Shown: in pieces, positions 30,346-37,551 of the stretch
Position numbering within the stretch: the stretch's first letter is position 1
Layout of the letters: every line of letters starts with the position of its first letter
Assembly: GCF_000718015.1 (NCBI RefSeq)
Contig: NZ_JODY01000048.1
Coordinates: forward strand, 1-37,551
DNA length: 37,551 nt
Direction: 5' to 3'
DNA from: Streptomyces catenulae
Lineage (GTDB): Bacteria; Actinomycetota; Actinomycetes; Streptomycetales; Streptomycetaceae
Translations under genes and position numbers: made by a program
The notes under the pieces: model-generated
What the model was told of the DNA's origin: nothing
The model's input: the letters and a program-made list of their open reading frames with translations, nothing else
The model's database searches: none

Positions 30346-32067
30346 TCAGGCACTTCGTCCCTCCTCCCGTCCCTCCTCGAAGTGGACGGCGAGCAGAACG
30401 ACGTCCTCCGGGGAGGCCGGATCGTCGAGCCCTCGGGGCAGCAGGCGGTCCAGCAGATGGTCGACGAGGGCCTCGGGGTCCTGGCGGACGGCCCGGGGCG
30501 CCCCGGCGGCGGCCGCGTGCAGCCGGGCGAAGGCGTGGTCGGCGGAGTCGCCGGTGCGGCGCAGCAGTCCGTCGCTGTAGAGCAGCAGCGTCTCGCCGGG
30601 CGCCGGTGCGATCTCCACGCTCGGCGCCTCCCAGCACGCCAGCATGGTCAGCGGCGCGGAGAGCGTGGTCTCGACGAACTCGGTCCGCCGCTCCCCGGTG
30701 AGCAGCGGCGGACAGTGCCCGGCCCCGGCCAGCGTCAGCGTGCGGGGGAACGTTCCGCCGGGCCCCGCCGCCACCGCGCCGCCCGGCTCCCCGGGCGCCG
30801 TCCCGCCCGGCGCCTCGGAGAAGGCGAAGAGCACCGTGGCGGAGCGGTCCGGCTCGGTCAGCCGCAGCAGCAGCTCCAGGTCGGAGAGGACGGCGACCGG
30901 GTCCTCGCCCTCCATCACCGCGTAGGCGCGCAGCGACGCCCGCAGCCGCCCCATCGCGGCGACCGCGTCCGGCCCGTACCCGGAGACCGAGCCGACGGCC
31001 AGCCCGAGGGCGCCGTCCGGCAGCGGCAGCGCGTCGAACCAGTCGCCGCCACCGCGCGGCCCGGTCGTGTGCCGTACCGCGAGCCGGATGCCGGGCACCC
31101 GGGGCAGCCGGTGCGGCAGCAGCCCCTCGGCGACCGCCGCCGCGTGCTGCCGCTGCCGGTGCAGCTCCAGCACGCGCGCCAGATGCCCGGCGGCGTACGC
31201 GCGGTACAGGTCGAGCAGATGGCGGCGGTGGTCGTCGGGCTCGGCCGGTTCGTCGTAGAGCCAGACGGCGACCCCGAGCCGCCCCACGGGCGCGGCGTCC
31301 AGCGGTACGGCGTAACTGGCCGCGTACCCGAGCCGCGTCGCGACCTCCCGCACCCGCGGATCGAGCCCCGGTGTCCCGAGGACGTCCGGCTCGGCGACCC
31401 CGGGGTGCCCGGTCGCGGCGGGCAGCTCCGCGTCGGCGGGGGCTACGGGGTGGCCGAGGGCGGGCCCGGCGTCGTCGGGCGGCCCGGGGCGGAGATCGGC
31501 GCCGGGGGCGTGCGGAGGCTCGTCGTGCGCCGGGTGCGGCCGGGCGGTGGGGGCGGTGTCCGGCCCGGCGGCGGGCTCCGGCAGACCGTCGAGGAGGCGG
31601 CCGTACGCGAGGGCGGCGCGCGGGACGGTTTCGAGCTGGCCCAGTTCGGCGTGGCCGAGGCCCAGACCGGCGGTGGTGACGGGCCCGAGCCCGTCGGCCG
31701 GTTCGAGGACGAGCAGCCCCCGGGGCGCGCCGACGAGCGTGGCACCGGCCCGCAGCACCTCGTGGAGCGCCGCGTCCGGCGTCCGGGTGCGGGTGAGCCG
31801 TTCGGTGAGGTCGTGGAGGGTCGTCAGCCCGGAGATCCAGCCCGCCAGCCGGTCCTGGACGACGGCGGTCCGGTCGGGCGGCGCGGCGTCGGCGGGGGCG
31901 TCCGGCCCCGGGGAGGCGTCGGCCCCTGGGGTGTCCGGTCCCGGTGGCGGGTCGGCGGGGAGGGGGCGACCGGCGGCCGGGGGCGCCGCGGGGGCGGCGG
32001 CAGTGTGCGCGTGTCCGGAAGAAGAAGGATCGATTCCGGCCACATTCGGGATATGGGAGGCGCTCAC
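30346..32067 (-). CDS. SpoIIE/RsbU-type PP2C phosphatase homologue, possibly inactive
   Basis: This 573-residue protein has a Pro/Ala-rich N-terminus (1-65), a GAF-like sensor region (about 70-300, with a Pro-rich insertion at 160-225) and a SpoIIE-type PP2C domain (about 320-565). Active members dephosphorylate anti-anti-sigma factors. Conserved Asp residues are present in GGDWFDALPLPDG (Asp342), LLLYSDG (Asp499) and EDVVLL (Asp555), but the metal-bridging Asp of the family motif GDVxGHG is Ser360 here (VGSVSGYG). It may therefore be a pseudophosphatase or ligand sensor. The GTG at 32067 has no good ribosome binding site, so the exact start is uncertain. Confidence 0.85.
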   Translation of the reverse strand: MSASHIPNVAGIDPSSSGHAHTAAAPAAPPAAGRPLPADPPPGPDTPGADASPGPDAPADAAPPDRTAVVQDRLAGWISGLTTLHDLTERLTRTRTPDAALHEVLRAGATLVGAPRGLLVLEPADGLGPVTTAGLGLGHAELGQLETVPRAALAYGRLLDGLPEPAAGPDTAPTARPHPAHDEPPHAPGADLRPGPPDDAGPALGHPVAPADAELPAATGHPGVAEPDVLGTPGLDPRVREVATRLGYAASYAVPLDAAPVGRLGVAVWLYDEPAEPDDHRRHLLDLYRAYAAGHLARVLELHRQRQHAAAVAEGLLPHRLPRVPGIRLAVRHTTGPRGGGDWFDALPLPDGALGLAVGSVSGYGPDAVAAMGRLRASLRAYAVMEGEDPVAVLSDLELLLRLTEPDRSATVLFAFSEAPGGTAPGEPGGAVAAGPGGTFPRTLTLAGAGHCPPLLTGERRTEFVETTLSAPLTMLACWEAPSVEIAPAPGETLLLYSDGLLRRTGDSADHAFARLHAAAAGAPRAVRQDPEALVDHLLDRLLPRGLDDPASPEDVVLLAVHFEEGREEGRSA

Positions 32068-32719
32068 GAGCGGCGACGTCCGACGGGCCGGTCATATCCC
32101 CAGCTCAGCGCTTTACGGGGTGGGAAATGCCGCTTTTTGTCGAGCGAGGTGGCGCCGTCCCGCCGCCGATTCGCTGCCCGGAATAGCATCGCAAACCCCC
32201 ATATCGTGCCGCTCAGCTCTCCACGCCTCCACATCTACACGGAGCGGAGATGTGATGTCCAGCACTGTTCCGCGAGGGTTTGCGGGTCCCGTTCACTCCT
32301 TTCACATGGCCTGAAAAGGGCCCTGTCCAAGGTGATTTGAGGTCGACTGGCCGCGATCGGCAGCGCGTCATATGCACGATGGCGGGTACGTACTCCAAGA
32401 GATGCGGGGCCAGTTGGGGCCGCACCGGAACCCACCGGCAGGCACGGGCGTCATTACGGAAGACGACCGCGACGCACCCACAAGTGGCGAGATCGCACCA
32501 CCGCACCGCAAGCGCCCCCGGCGCGTCACCTCCCGCCACGTTCCACGCTCGGCGTACGGCGTGATGCGTTGCCCCTTCGAGAACGCGGTGACCAAGCTCC
32601 ACGTGGCGTGACCGGCCCCGGGCCGGCGATCGGGACGCACCCCACGCCGCGCAGCGGGATGAACCGGCATGCAGTGCGATGGACGCAACCCTCGGCGTTA
32701 ACGAAAGGAACGAGCGCTC
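32068..32719. other. Long intergenic region between phosphatase and primase-like genes
   Basis: These 652 bases lie between divergent genes and are less GC-rich than neighbouring coding DNA. They contain the inverted repeat CACATCT/AGATGTG (32230-32236 and 32248-32254) and the palindrome CCGGCCCCGGGCCGG (32611-32625). A 79-codon frame at 32372-32611 was considered but lacks a ribosome binding site and has untypical third-position composition. Both flanking promoters must be here. Confidence 0.5.
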
Positions 32720-33424
32720 ATGCGCGAGATCCTCGGCAGGCGACGCAAGTACCTGTTCCGGCGCACCGGGAAGTCGGCCCTGATCGGCGCGGCGCTCCAC
32801 TGCGCCACCGAATGGCAGTGGCCGGTGGTGCCCGGCGTACGGCTCCGCTCGGATGCCCGGCCGCCCGGCACCCGGTCCGGACGCGGCGACCGCGCGGCAC
32901 CACGGTGCAGCTGCCCCGACGCCGGGTGCGTCGTACCGGGCGCGCACCCCTTCGAGCCCGGACTGCTCGCGGCGACCACCGACGCCCGGATGGTCCGCTG
33001 GTGGTGGACGAACCGGCCCGACGCCCCGGTGATCCTCGCCACCGGCGGCCGCGCGCCGTGCGCGGTGAGCCTCCCGGCCACCGCCGGAGCGCGGGCGCTG
33101 GCCGCCCTGGACCACTTCGGCGTCCGTCTCGGCCCGGTGGTCGCCACCCCCACCCGCCTCGCGCTGCTCGTCGCGCCGTACGACCTCGCGGAGTTGGGTG
33201 AGCTGCTGCACTCGCGGGACGAGGTGCCCAGCTCGCTGCGGTTCCACGGCGACGGCGGCTATCTGGTGCTGCCGCCCTCGCAGACCGGCGCCGGTGCGGT
33301 CCGCTGGGAGCGCGCCCCCGCCGCCACCTCCGCGGCGCCCTGGCTCCCCGACGTCGCCACGATCGTCGACGCCCTGGTCACCGCGAGCAACCGCACCCCG
33401 GACGGCAGCCGCCTCGCCTACTGA
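32720..33424 (+). CDS. Primase/polymerase (AEP prim-pol)-like protein lacking the catalytic acids
   Basis: This 234-residue protein resembles the N-terminal bifunctional primase/polymerase domain found in plasmid and phage replication proteins. ALHCATEWQWPVVPG (25-39), the cysteine cluster C63/C65/C70 followed by GAHPF, WWWTNRPDAPVILATG (94-109) and YLVLPPSQTGAGAVRW (181-196) all match that family. Where the family has the DxD metal motif before a GG, this protein has CAVSLPATAG (114-123), so polymerase activity is unlikely. AAAGGAA at 32704-32710 supports the ATG. It stands alone with no plasmid or phage genes nearby and appears to be a chromosomal, fixed paralogue of unknown role. Confidence 0.82.
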   Translation: MREILGRRRKYLFRRTGKSALIGAALHCATEWQWPVVPGVRLRSDARPPGTRSGRGDRAAPRCSCPDAGCVVPGAHPFEPGLLAATTDARMVRWWWTNRPDAPVILATGGRAPCAVSLPATAGARALAALDHFGVRLGPVVATPTRLALLVAPYDLAELGELLHSRDEVPSSLRFHGDGGYLVLPPSQTGAGAVRWERAPAATSAAPWLPDVATIVDALVTASNRTPDGSRLAY

Positions 33425-33448
33425 GGCGGGGCGCCCGCGACCACCGAC

Positions 33449-33475
33449 GGGCGCGCGCGTACGGTGCGCGCGCCC
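33449..33475 (+). terminator. Terminator of the primase-like gene
   Basis: Perfect 10-base arms GGGCGCGCGC (33449-33458) and GCGCGCGCCC (33466-33475) with a seven-base loop, starting 24 bases after the stop codon. Confidence 0.7.
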
Positions 33476-33836
33476 CCGTGGACGGGGCGGCCCGGACCGT
33501 CGATCCACCGCGTAAATCACCCGGATGGCGCAGCGGTACGTCAGGAATTCCCGCGGCAGGGACACCGGCTGACGCCCTGTCGCCCCGCGGCCCCGTCCAG
33601 CCCCCACGGCGCCCCGTTGCCATGCCCGTACGCCGTCGGGTGCCGTACGGAGCAACTCCACGGCGCCCGGCGGGGATTCGCGGGCGCAAGCATCCACGGA
33701 ATCGCCGTACGGGCCGTACGGGCGGGGCTTCGGGGAGCCGGGCGGCGCGGCGGTGGTGGGGCGCCGGGCGGCCGGGGAAGCGGGCGGGCGGCGCGGGCGC
33801 GGCGGGGACGGAACACCCGGCCGCGGACATGGAAAC

Positions 33837-33876
33837 GCCCGGTCGCTGGCGACGGGGGATGCACCAGCGACCGGGC
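33837..33876. terminator. 13-bp hairpin in the convergent intergenic region
   Basis: GCCCGGTCGCTGG (33837-33849) and CCAGCGACCGGGC (33864-33876) are exact complements with a 14-base loop. On the minus strand the stem is followed by GTTTCC. It lies 126 bases beyond the SEC-C stop, far for a simple terminator, so it may end that transcript or a separate small RNA. Confidence 0.55.
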
Positions 33877-34001
33877 TCCTAGAACCGTAACAAGAGATCG
33901 GCGGTTCGCAAATTCGATCGCGGTATTCCGGACGCCTCTTTACCCGTAAGTAGAGGGGGTTGTGACAGGAGTCACGTCGGAGGCGTCCGGGACCGTCACT
34001 G

Positions 34002-34970
34002 TCAGCTGAGCGTGACCTGACGGTTGGTGAGACCGCCCCGCGCCCGGCGCTCCTCCGAGGTCAGCGGCGACCCGTCGGCGAGCGCCTTCGCCAGCCGCTC
34101 ACCGAACGCGACCGCGGGCGCCGTGACGTCCTCGGCGCTCATCGACGACGGCAGGTCCCACACCGGCACGACGAGCCCGTGGGCGCGGAACGAGCCGACC
34201 AGCCGGGTGTCCTCGCCGAGCGACGACTCCCCGGCGGCGTGCAGCCGGGCGAGCGCGTCCAGCAGCTGCTCCTCGGGGTGCGCGGTGACCCAGCGCAGAT
34301 GGTTCTTGCCGGGCGCCTCGCACCAGTACGCGCCCTCCAGACCGGCGATCCGGGCGGTGGGCAGCGCGGCGGCGTTCGCCCGCTCCAGGGACGCGGCGAC
34401 CTCGGCGGACGCCTGGTCGGCGTTCTCCACCCAGAACTCGAACCCGGTGTGCACCTCCGGCGTGAAGGGCGCTTCGGTGTCCAGCAGGTCCTGGAGGCGC
34501 GGGCCGTCGGCGTCCGGCCGCCCGGCGGTCACCGGGGTGCCGGGCTCGGCGACCAGCGCGCGCCGCAGGGTGTCGGCGAGGTCGCGGCTGAGGTCGCCCG
34601 AGGAGGTGTCGTTCTGCAGCCCGATCAGGACCGAACCGTCGTCCCGGCGCAGCGCGGGCCACGCCATCGGCAGCACCGTCGCCAGCGTCACCGACGGCAC
34701 GCCCTCGGGCAGCCCGTCCTTGAGCGTCAGCGGGACGGTCGCGGCGGGCACCAGCTCGCGCAGCGCGACCCAGTCGCACTCGCCGGGCAGCCCCTCGAAG
34801 GGCCGCCGCACCAGCTCGGTGACGGCCTGCGCCGCGCTCCGGCCGTGGCAGGCCTTGTAGCGGCGGCCGGAACCGCACGGGCAGGGCTCCCGGGCACCGA
34901 CGACCGGCACCGGCCCGTCTTGGGCGGAACGTGCGGCGGCCTGGGGCTGGGTGCGGCGCTTCTTGGCCAT
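34002..34970 (-). CDS. DUF5926 protein with N-terminal SEC-C zinc motif
   Basis: This 322-residue protein has a basic N-terminus (MAKKRRTQPQ) and a SEC-C motif EPCPCGSGRRYKACHG (28-43), whose three cysteines and histidine bind zinc, as at the C-terminus of SecA. The remainder (about 50-320) matches the actinobacterial family annotated DUF5926, with conserved GFEFWVENADQA and WCEAPGKNHLRWVTAHPEEQ. The function is unknown; the zinc motif suggests contact with ribosomes or nucleic acid. AGGAGA lies 10 bases before the ATG. It is monocistronic by position. Confidence 0.9.
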   Translation of the reverse strand: MAKKRRTQPQAAARSAQDGPVPVVGAREPCPCGSGRRYKACHGRSAAQAVTELVRRPFEGLPGECDWVALRELVPAATVPLTLKDGLPEGVPSVTLATVLPMAWPALRRDDGSVLIGLQNDTSSGDLSRDLADTLRRALVAEPGTPVTAGRPDADGPRLQDLLDTEAPFTPEVHTGFEFWVENADQASAEVAASLERANAAALPTARIAGLEGAYWCEAPGKNHLRWVTAHPEEQLLDALARLHAAGESSLGEDTRLVGSFRAHGLVVPVWDLPSSMSAEDVTAPAVAFGERLAKALADGSPLTSEERRARGGLTNRQVTLS

Positions 34971-35060
34971 GGCGGCGGTGTCTCCTGGTCGATCCGGTGC
35001 GTAGGGACGCGTGTCCGCGCGAGCCTAGAGGAGTACGCGCGCGGGCGCTCCGGCCGAGGG

Positions 35061-35094
35061 CGCGCCGCGGTGCGCGCCGCGGTGCGCGCCGCGC
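35061..35094. repeat. 12-base GC-only tandem repeat
   Basis: CGCGCCGCGGTG occurs at 35061-35072 and 35073-35084, with a partial third copy following, in the 272-base gap between the SEC-C and ATPase genes. It is probably simple-sequence slippage. No gene is supported in this gap. Confidence 0.5.
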
Positions 35095-35242
35095 GGGCCG
35101 GCTCACGGCGTGGCCGGATCCGGGCGGTGCGGGACGGCCGTGGCATCGGGTGCGCGGGGTGCGGACCGGCCGGGGGCGGGAGCGGGCGCGGCGGGGGCGC
35201 GTGGCGCGAGGTGCGCGCCGGGGGCGTCCGCCGTCCGCCCGC

Positions 35243-36004
35243 TCAGTGCGGCGGCAGCGGGTCGTCGAGGTCCGGGAAGGCGGAGAGGTCGGCGAGGTCC
35301 GACAGTTCGGGCAGGCCCGGCAGACCGGCCCGGGCGGCGGGACCGCCGCACTCCGCGTACGTGGCCTCCGGGCTCGGGCTCGGGGCGGGCACGGTGGCGG
35401 CCGTGGCCGTGGGCGTCATCGCGACGCGGTCCGCGAACGCGTCCCGCAGCGACAGCTCGGCCCAGACCGTCGTCTCGCCCTCGATCACGTCGCGCACCCC
35501 CCAGTCGCGGGAGAGCGAACGGATGATGGCCAGGCCCCGGCCGCCGCGCGCGGTGATCGACGGCGTGGCCGGGCGGGGACGGGTCGGCCCGCCGCCGTCG
35601 GTGACCGCGACCGTCAGCCGCTCCCGCTCGTCCACCCGCCAGGAGGCGAGCACCGCCTCGTACGGCGCCTCCCCGTGGTCGTCCTCGGGCCCGTACGCGG
35701 CGCCCGTCTGGCGCGGCCCGTACGCACCGCTCCCGGGGCGGGAGCCGTACGCGCCGCCCGGGCGCCCGGAGTCGTCACGGGCCGTGTCGGGCAGATGCTT
35801 CGCGTCCAGCGGACGGGCGTGCCGACAGGCATTGCTCAGCAGCTCGGACAGCACCAGCGCCGCATCATCGATAACTGTGTCCGGAATTCCTCTTGCCGAC
35901 AGCTCGCCGCGCATGCGTCGCCTGGCCATTCCCACGCCCGCCGGACCATGGGGTACGGCCATGATCGACGACGTCGGCACCTCCTGTGCCACCATCAACG
36001 CCAC
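35243..36004 (-). CDS. HATPase_c anti-sigma-factor-like ATP-binding protein with Tyr/Gly insertion
   Basis: This 253-residue GHKL-fold regulator has N-box SELLSNACRHARP (53-65), G1 VAVTDGGGP (132-140) and G2 GGRGLAIIRSL (154-164). Between N-box and G1 it carries a roughly 40-residue low-complexity insertion with repeated GAYG/AAYG (about 84-105), and a Pro/Leu/Asp-rich tail follows the domain (about 195-253). I chose the GTG at 36004 because AAGGAGG lies eight bases upstream. Longer readings starting near 36091 are open, but their starts lack a ribosome binding site. Such ATPases usually phosphorylate or sequester sigma-factor regulators; no partner is adjacent. Confidence 0.87.
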   Translation of the reverse strand: MALMVAQEVPTSSIMAVPHGPAGVGMARRRMRGELSARGIPDTVIDDAALVLSELLSNACRHARPLDAKHLPDTARDDSGRPGGAYGSRPGSGAYGPRQTGAAYGPEDDHGEAPYEAVLASWRVDERERLTVAVTDGGGPTRPRPATPSITARGGRGLAIIRSLSRDWGVRDVIEGETTVWAELSLRDAFADRVAMTPTATAATVPAPSPSPEATYAECGGPAARAGLPGLPELSDLADLSAFPDLDDPLPPH

Positions 36005-36144
36005 CCCCGAGACCTCCTTTGCCCCACGCCACGGGATGAATTCCCCAATGGACTGGACCGGAAACCGGCCACATGCCGAGCAGTGACGCATCCGACATGT
36101 GGTCCCACAGGGCGCAGGCGCGGGCGCACGGACGGAGGGGGCGG

Positions 36145-36993
36145 CTACCCGAGGCCGAGCTGCTTCCGTACCTGTTTCGGGCGGTTCGTGATGACCGCGT
36201 CCACGCCGAGGTCGCGGCAGAGCGCGACGTCCTCGGGCTCGTTGACCGTCCACACATGGACGCGGTGCCCGGCGCGGTGCGCGCGCTCGACGTACTCCGG
36301 GTGGGCCCGCAGGATGCGGATCCCGGGTCCGGCGATGGACACACCGGACGGCAGCCGTCCGTCACGGTGGCGCGGCGTGAGGAACTGCATCAGGTACACC
36401 GACGGGATCTCCGGCGCCGCCAGCTGCAGCCGGTGCAGCGAACGGGCCGAGAAGCTCATCACCCGCACCGCGGGCCGTTCCGCCGCCGGGCGCCCCGGCC
36501 GGGCGGTGTGCCCGAAGCGGTCGAGGAGGGTGACCAGCCGCTCCTCCACCTGTCCGGCCCAGCGGGTGGGGTGTTTGGTCTCGACGGCCAGCTCGACGCG
36601 CCGGTCGGCGTCCGCGACCAGCTCCAGCAGCCGCTCCAGGGTCAGCACCCCGGTCCGCTCCGGGTCCGCGTACCGCCGGTCCGGCGCCTCCGGCTCGTCC
36701 GGCGTGGCCTTCCAGGAGCCGAAGTCGAGCGTGGCGAGATCGGCCAGCTCCAGGGCGGAGACGGCGCCGCGCCCGTTGGACGTGCGGTTCACCCGCCGGT
36801 CGTGCACGCACACCAGGTGGCCGTCGGCGGTCAGCCGGACGTCGCACTCCAGGGCGTCCGCGCCGTCCTCGATGGCCTTCCGGTACGCGGCGAGCGTGTG
36901 TTCCGGGGCGTCCTCGGAGGCGCCCCGGTGGGCGACGACGGACGGGGCGGGACGGCCCGGACCGGAGTCCTGGGCGGGGCGTGCACAGTTCAC
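36145..36993 (-). CDS. Glycerophosphodiester phosphodiesterase
   Basis: This 282-residue GDPD-family enzyme cleaves glycerophosphodiesters to glycerol-3-phosphate and an alcohol. The TIM-barrel signature is complete: His22 and Arg23 in AHRGASEDAPEHT, Glu49 and Asp51 in LECDVRL, and His64 in VHDRRVNR. The C-terminal VHVWTVNEPEDVALCRDLGV and DAVITNRP are typical. No signal peptide is present, so it is cytoplasmic (UgpQ-like) rather than secreted (GlpQ-like). The start is GTG at 36993 without a clear ribosome binding site; CACGAT six bases upstream could be a -10 for a leaderless mRNA. Confidence 0.93.
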   Translation of the reverse strand: MNCARPAQDSGPGRPAPSVVAHRGASEDAPEHTLAAYRKAIEDGADALECDVRLTADGHLVCVHDRRVNRTSNGRGAVSALELADLATLDFGSWKATPDEPEAPDRRYADPERTGVLTLERLLELVADADRRVELAVETKHPTRWAGQVEERLVTLLDRFGHTARPGRPAAERPAVRVMSFSARSLHRLQLAAPEIPSVYLMQFLTPRHRDGRLPSGVSIAGPGIRILRAHPEYVERAHRAGHRVHVWTVNEPEDVALCRDLGVDAVITNRPKQVRKQLGLG

Positions 36994-37371
36994 CGCGTTA
37001 TCGTGCCATCCGCCGTCCCGGGGCCGCCCCGCGCTGACCGGGGACGGCTACAGGGGATGCGCCGTACGGGTCCGGCATCAAGGATGGGGACGGTCACAGC
37101 CTCGCCTTACGGTGCGCTGACGCACGGTGGGAAAGGCTGAGGCCGAGGCCGCCCCCGGATCGGCCGGGACTCGCCCGGACCGCCGGGATCCGGAATCCTG
37201 GAGCCCGGTTCACGGTCCCGCGGACGCGTCCCCGGCACCGAGGACCGGAACGTCCGGACACCGGAGCCCGGCCCCGTACCGCGGCGGACCGGAGCGCCAC
37301 AGGGCGCCCCGGCCGACCGGTCTCCCAGGGGCGGGCCGCGGGCCGGCACAGTCGTGAGCGAGGAGAGAGCT
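36994..37371. other. Divergent intergenic region upstream of the last gene
   Basis: These 378 bases carry no supported gene. A nested stem is possible at 37097-37139: outer CAGCCT/AGGCTG and inner GTGCG/CGCAC (37112-37116 and 37121-37125) with loop CTGA. Promoters for both flanking genes should lie here; none was clear. Confidence 0.45.
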
Positions 37372-37551
37372 GTGAGCACCGAGAACGAGGGCGCTTCCGT
37401 ACCGCCGGAGGCAGAGCCGCAAGCGGCGCCCCAGGCGTCGTCCGGCGCACCCACGTCCGCCTCCGCCGCCCCGGCTGCCCCACCGGCCCCGGGCACCCCG
37501 CCCCCGCCCGCGGCGCCTCCGGCCGCGGCACCCCCGGCCCCCGGCTTCGCC
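37372..37551 (+). CDS. Start of a Pro/Ala-rich protein, possibly an HtrA-like serine protease (partial)
   Basis: The gene begins with GTG at 37372, preceded by AGGAGAG (37361-37367), and stays open to the window edge (60 codons). It encodes MSTENEGASV followed by a Pro/Ala/Ser-rich, probably disordered stretch. This resembles the cytoplasmic leader of streptomycete HtrA/DegP-like membrane proteases. I recall such a protease gene next to the glycerophosphodiesterase in S. coelicolor (near SCO3977). The catalytic domain would lie outside the window, so the call rests on context. Confidence 0.6.
   Translation, partial: MSTENEGASVPPEAEPQAAPQASSGAPTSASAAPAAPPAPGTPPPPAAPPAAAPPAPGFA

Larger units (their letters stand above)
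33425..34001. other. Convergent intergenic region with several hairpins
   Basis: This 577-base stretch lies between the ends of the primase-like (+) and SEC-C (-) genes. It holds a terminator (33449-33475), a 13-bp stem (33837-33876) and an AT-richer segment (33890-33975) bounded by an 11-bp inverted repeat. No protein-coding frame is convincing. A small RNA is possible. Confidence 0.5.

Noticed and set aside
30304..32340. 678-codon open frame on the plus strand opposite the SpoIIE-type gene
   Set aside because: Its Gly/Arg/Val-rich composition is a typical antisense shadow of a high-GC gene, and it has no ribosome binding site or domain.
32372..32611. 79-codon plus-strand frame in the phosphatase/primase-like gap
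   Set aside because: No Shine-Dalgarno sequence, lower third-position GC than genuine genes here, and no recognisable domain. It may still be worth checking by ribosome profiling.
33425..34001. tRNA gene in the hairpin-rich intergenic region
   Set aside because: No cloverleaf with T-arm GTTCRA and acceptor pairing could be formed; the stems are single hairpins.
36005..36253. Longer N-terminus for the HATPase protein, including a start near 36091
   Set aside because: AAGGAGG lies at ideal spacing before the GTG at 36004, and the upstream starts lack a good ribosome binding site.

Overview
The window is high-GC actinobacterial chromosome, almost certainly from a Streptomyces species. Third codon positions are nearly always G or C, GTG starts are common, several genes overlap by a shared GTGA, and many genes end in strong GC-rich hairpins. 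From memory, the order ABC transporter, cobinamide amidohydrolase, MFS/GntR, HAD, serS, pheA, copper genes and DyP peroxidase, M24 peptidase, phosphatase, primase-like protein, SEC-C protein, ATPase and glycerophosphodiesterase resembles the conserved S. coelicolor core just right of oriC (roughly SCO3956 to SCO3977). I could not align it. I saw no rRNA, tRNA, CRISPR array, insertion sequence or phage gene.

Layout. 1-2762 (+): an ABC export cluster (end of an upstream gene, permease, ATPase, permease), then a CbiZ-like cobinamide amidohydrolase. 3901-6282 (-): a GntR/FadR regulator upstream of a CynX-type MFS transporter. 6526-8645 (-): serS translationally coupled to a HAD phosphatase. 8646-9388: a gene-free region carrying two tight groups of DnaA-box sequences. 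9389-10315 (-): pheA. 10482-17201 (-): an extracytoplasmic copper region encoding a membrane protein, YcnI, Sco, a PCuAC chaperone, a CopC-CopD-YtkA fusion and a Tat-exported DyP peroxidase. This matches the S. lividans sco/ecuC/dtpA copper-trafficking operon needed for morphogenesis.

17447-28727 is a more accessory stretch of small regulators and stress-type proteins: a SpoIIAB/RsbW-like ATPase, two cupins, a TetR-VC0807-SDR cassette behind a 17-bp perfect palindrome, a MarR gene divergent from a cupin, small membrane proteins and a lipoprotein, an orphan DUF397 protein next to a 15-bp tandem repeat, a GT87-like polytopic protein, a second TetR gene with its own palindrome, and a DUF1876 protein. 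28801-37551 returns to core genes: an M24 aminopeptidase, a SpoIIE-type phosphatase that has lost a metal-ligand Asp, a primase/polymerase-fold protein without catalytic acids, a SEC-C/DUF5926 protein, a second HATPase regulator, a glycerophosphodiesterase, and the start of a proline-rich protein, probably an HtrA-like protease.

I did not find a clearly new multi-gene system. The observations most worth checking are the DnaA-box cluster between serS and pheA, the two apparently catalytically dead enzyme homologues next to each other, the TetR cassette, and several short intergenic repeat arrays.
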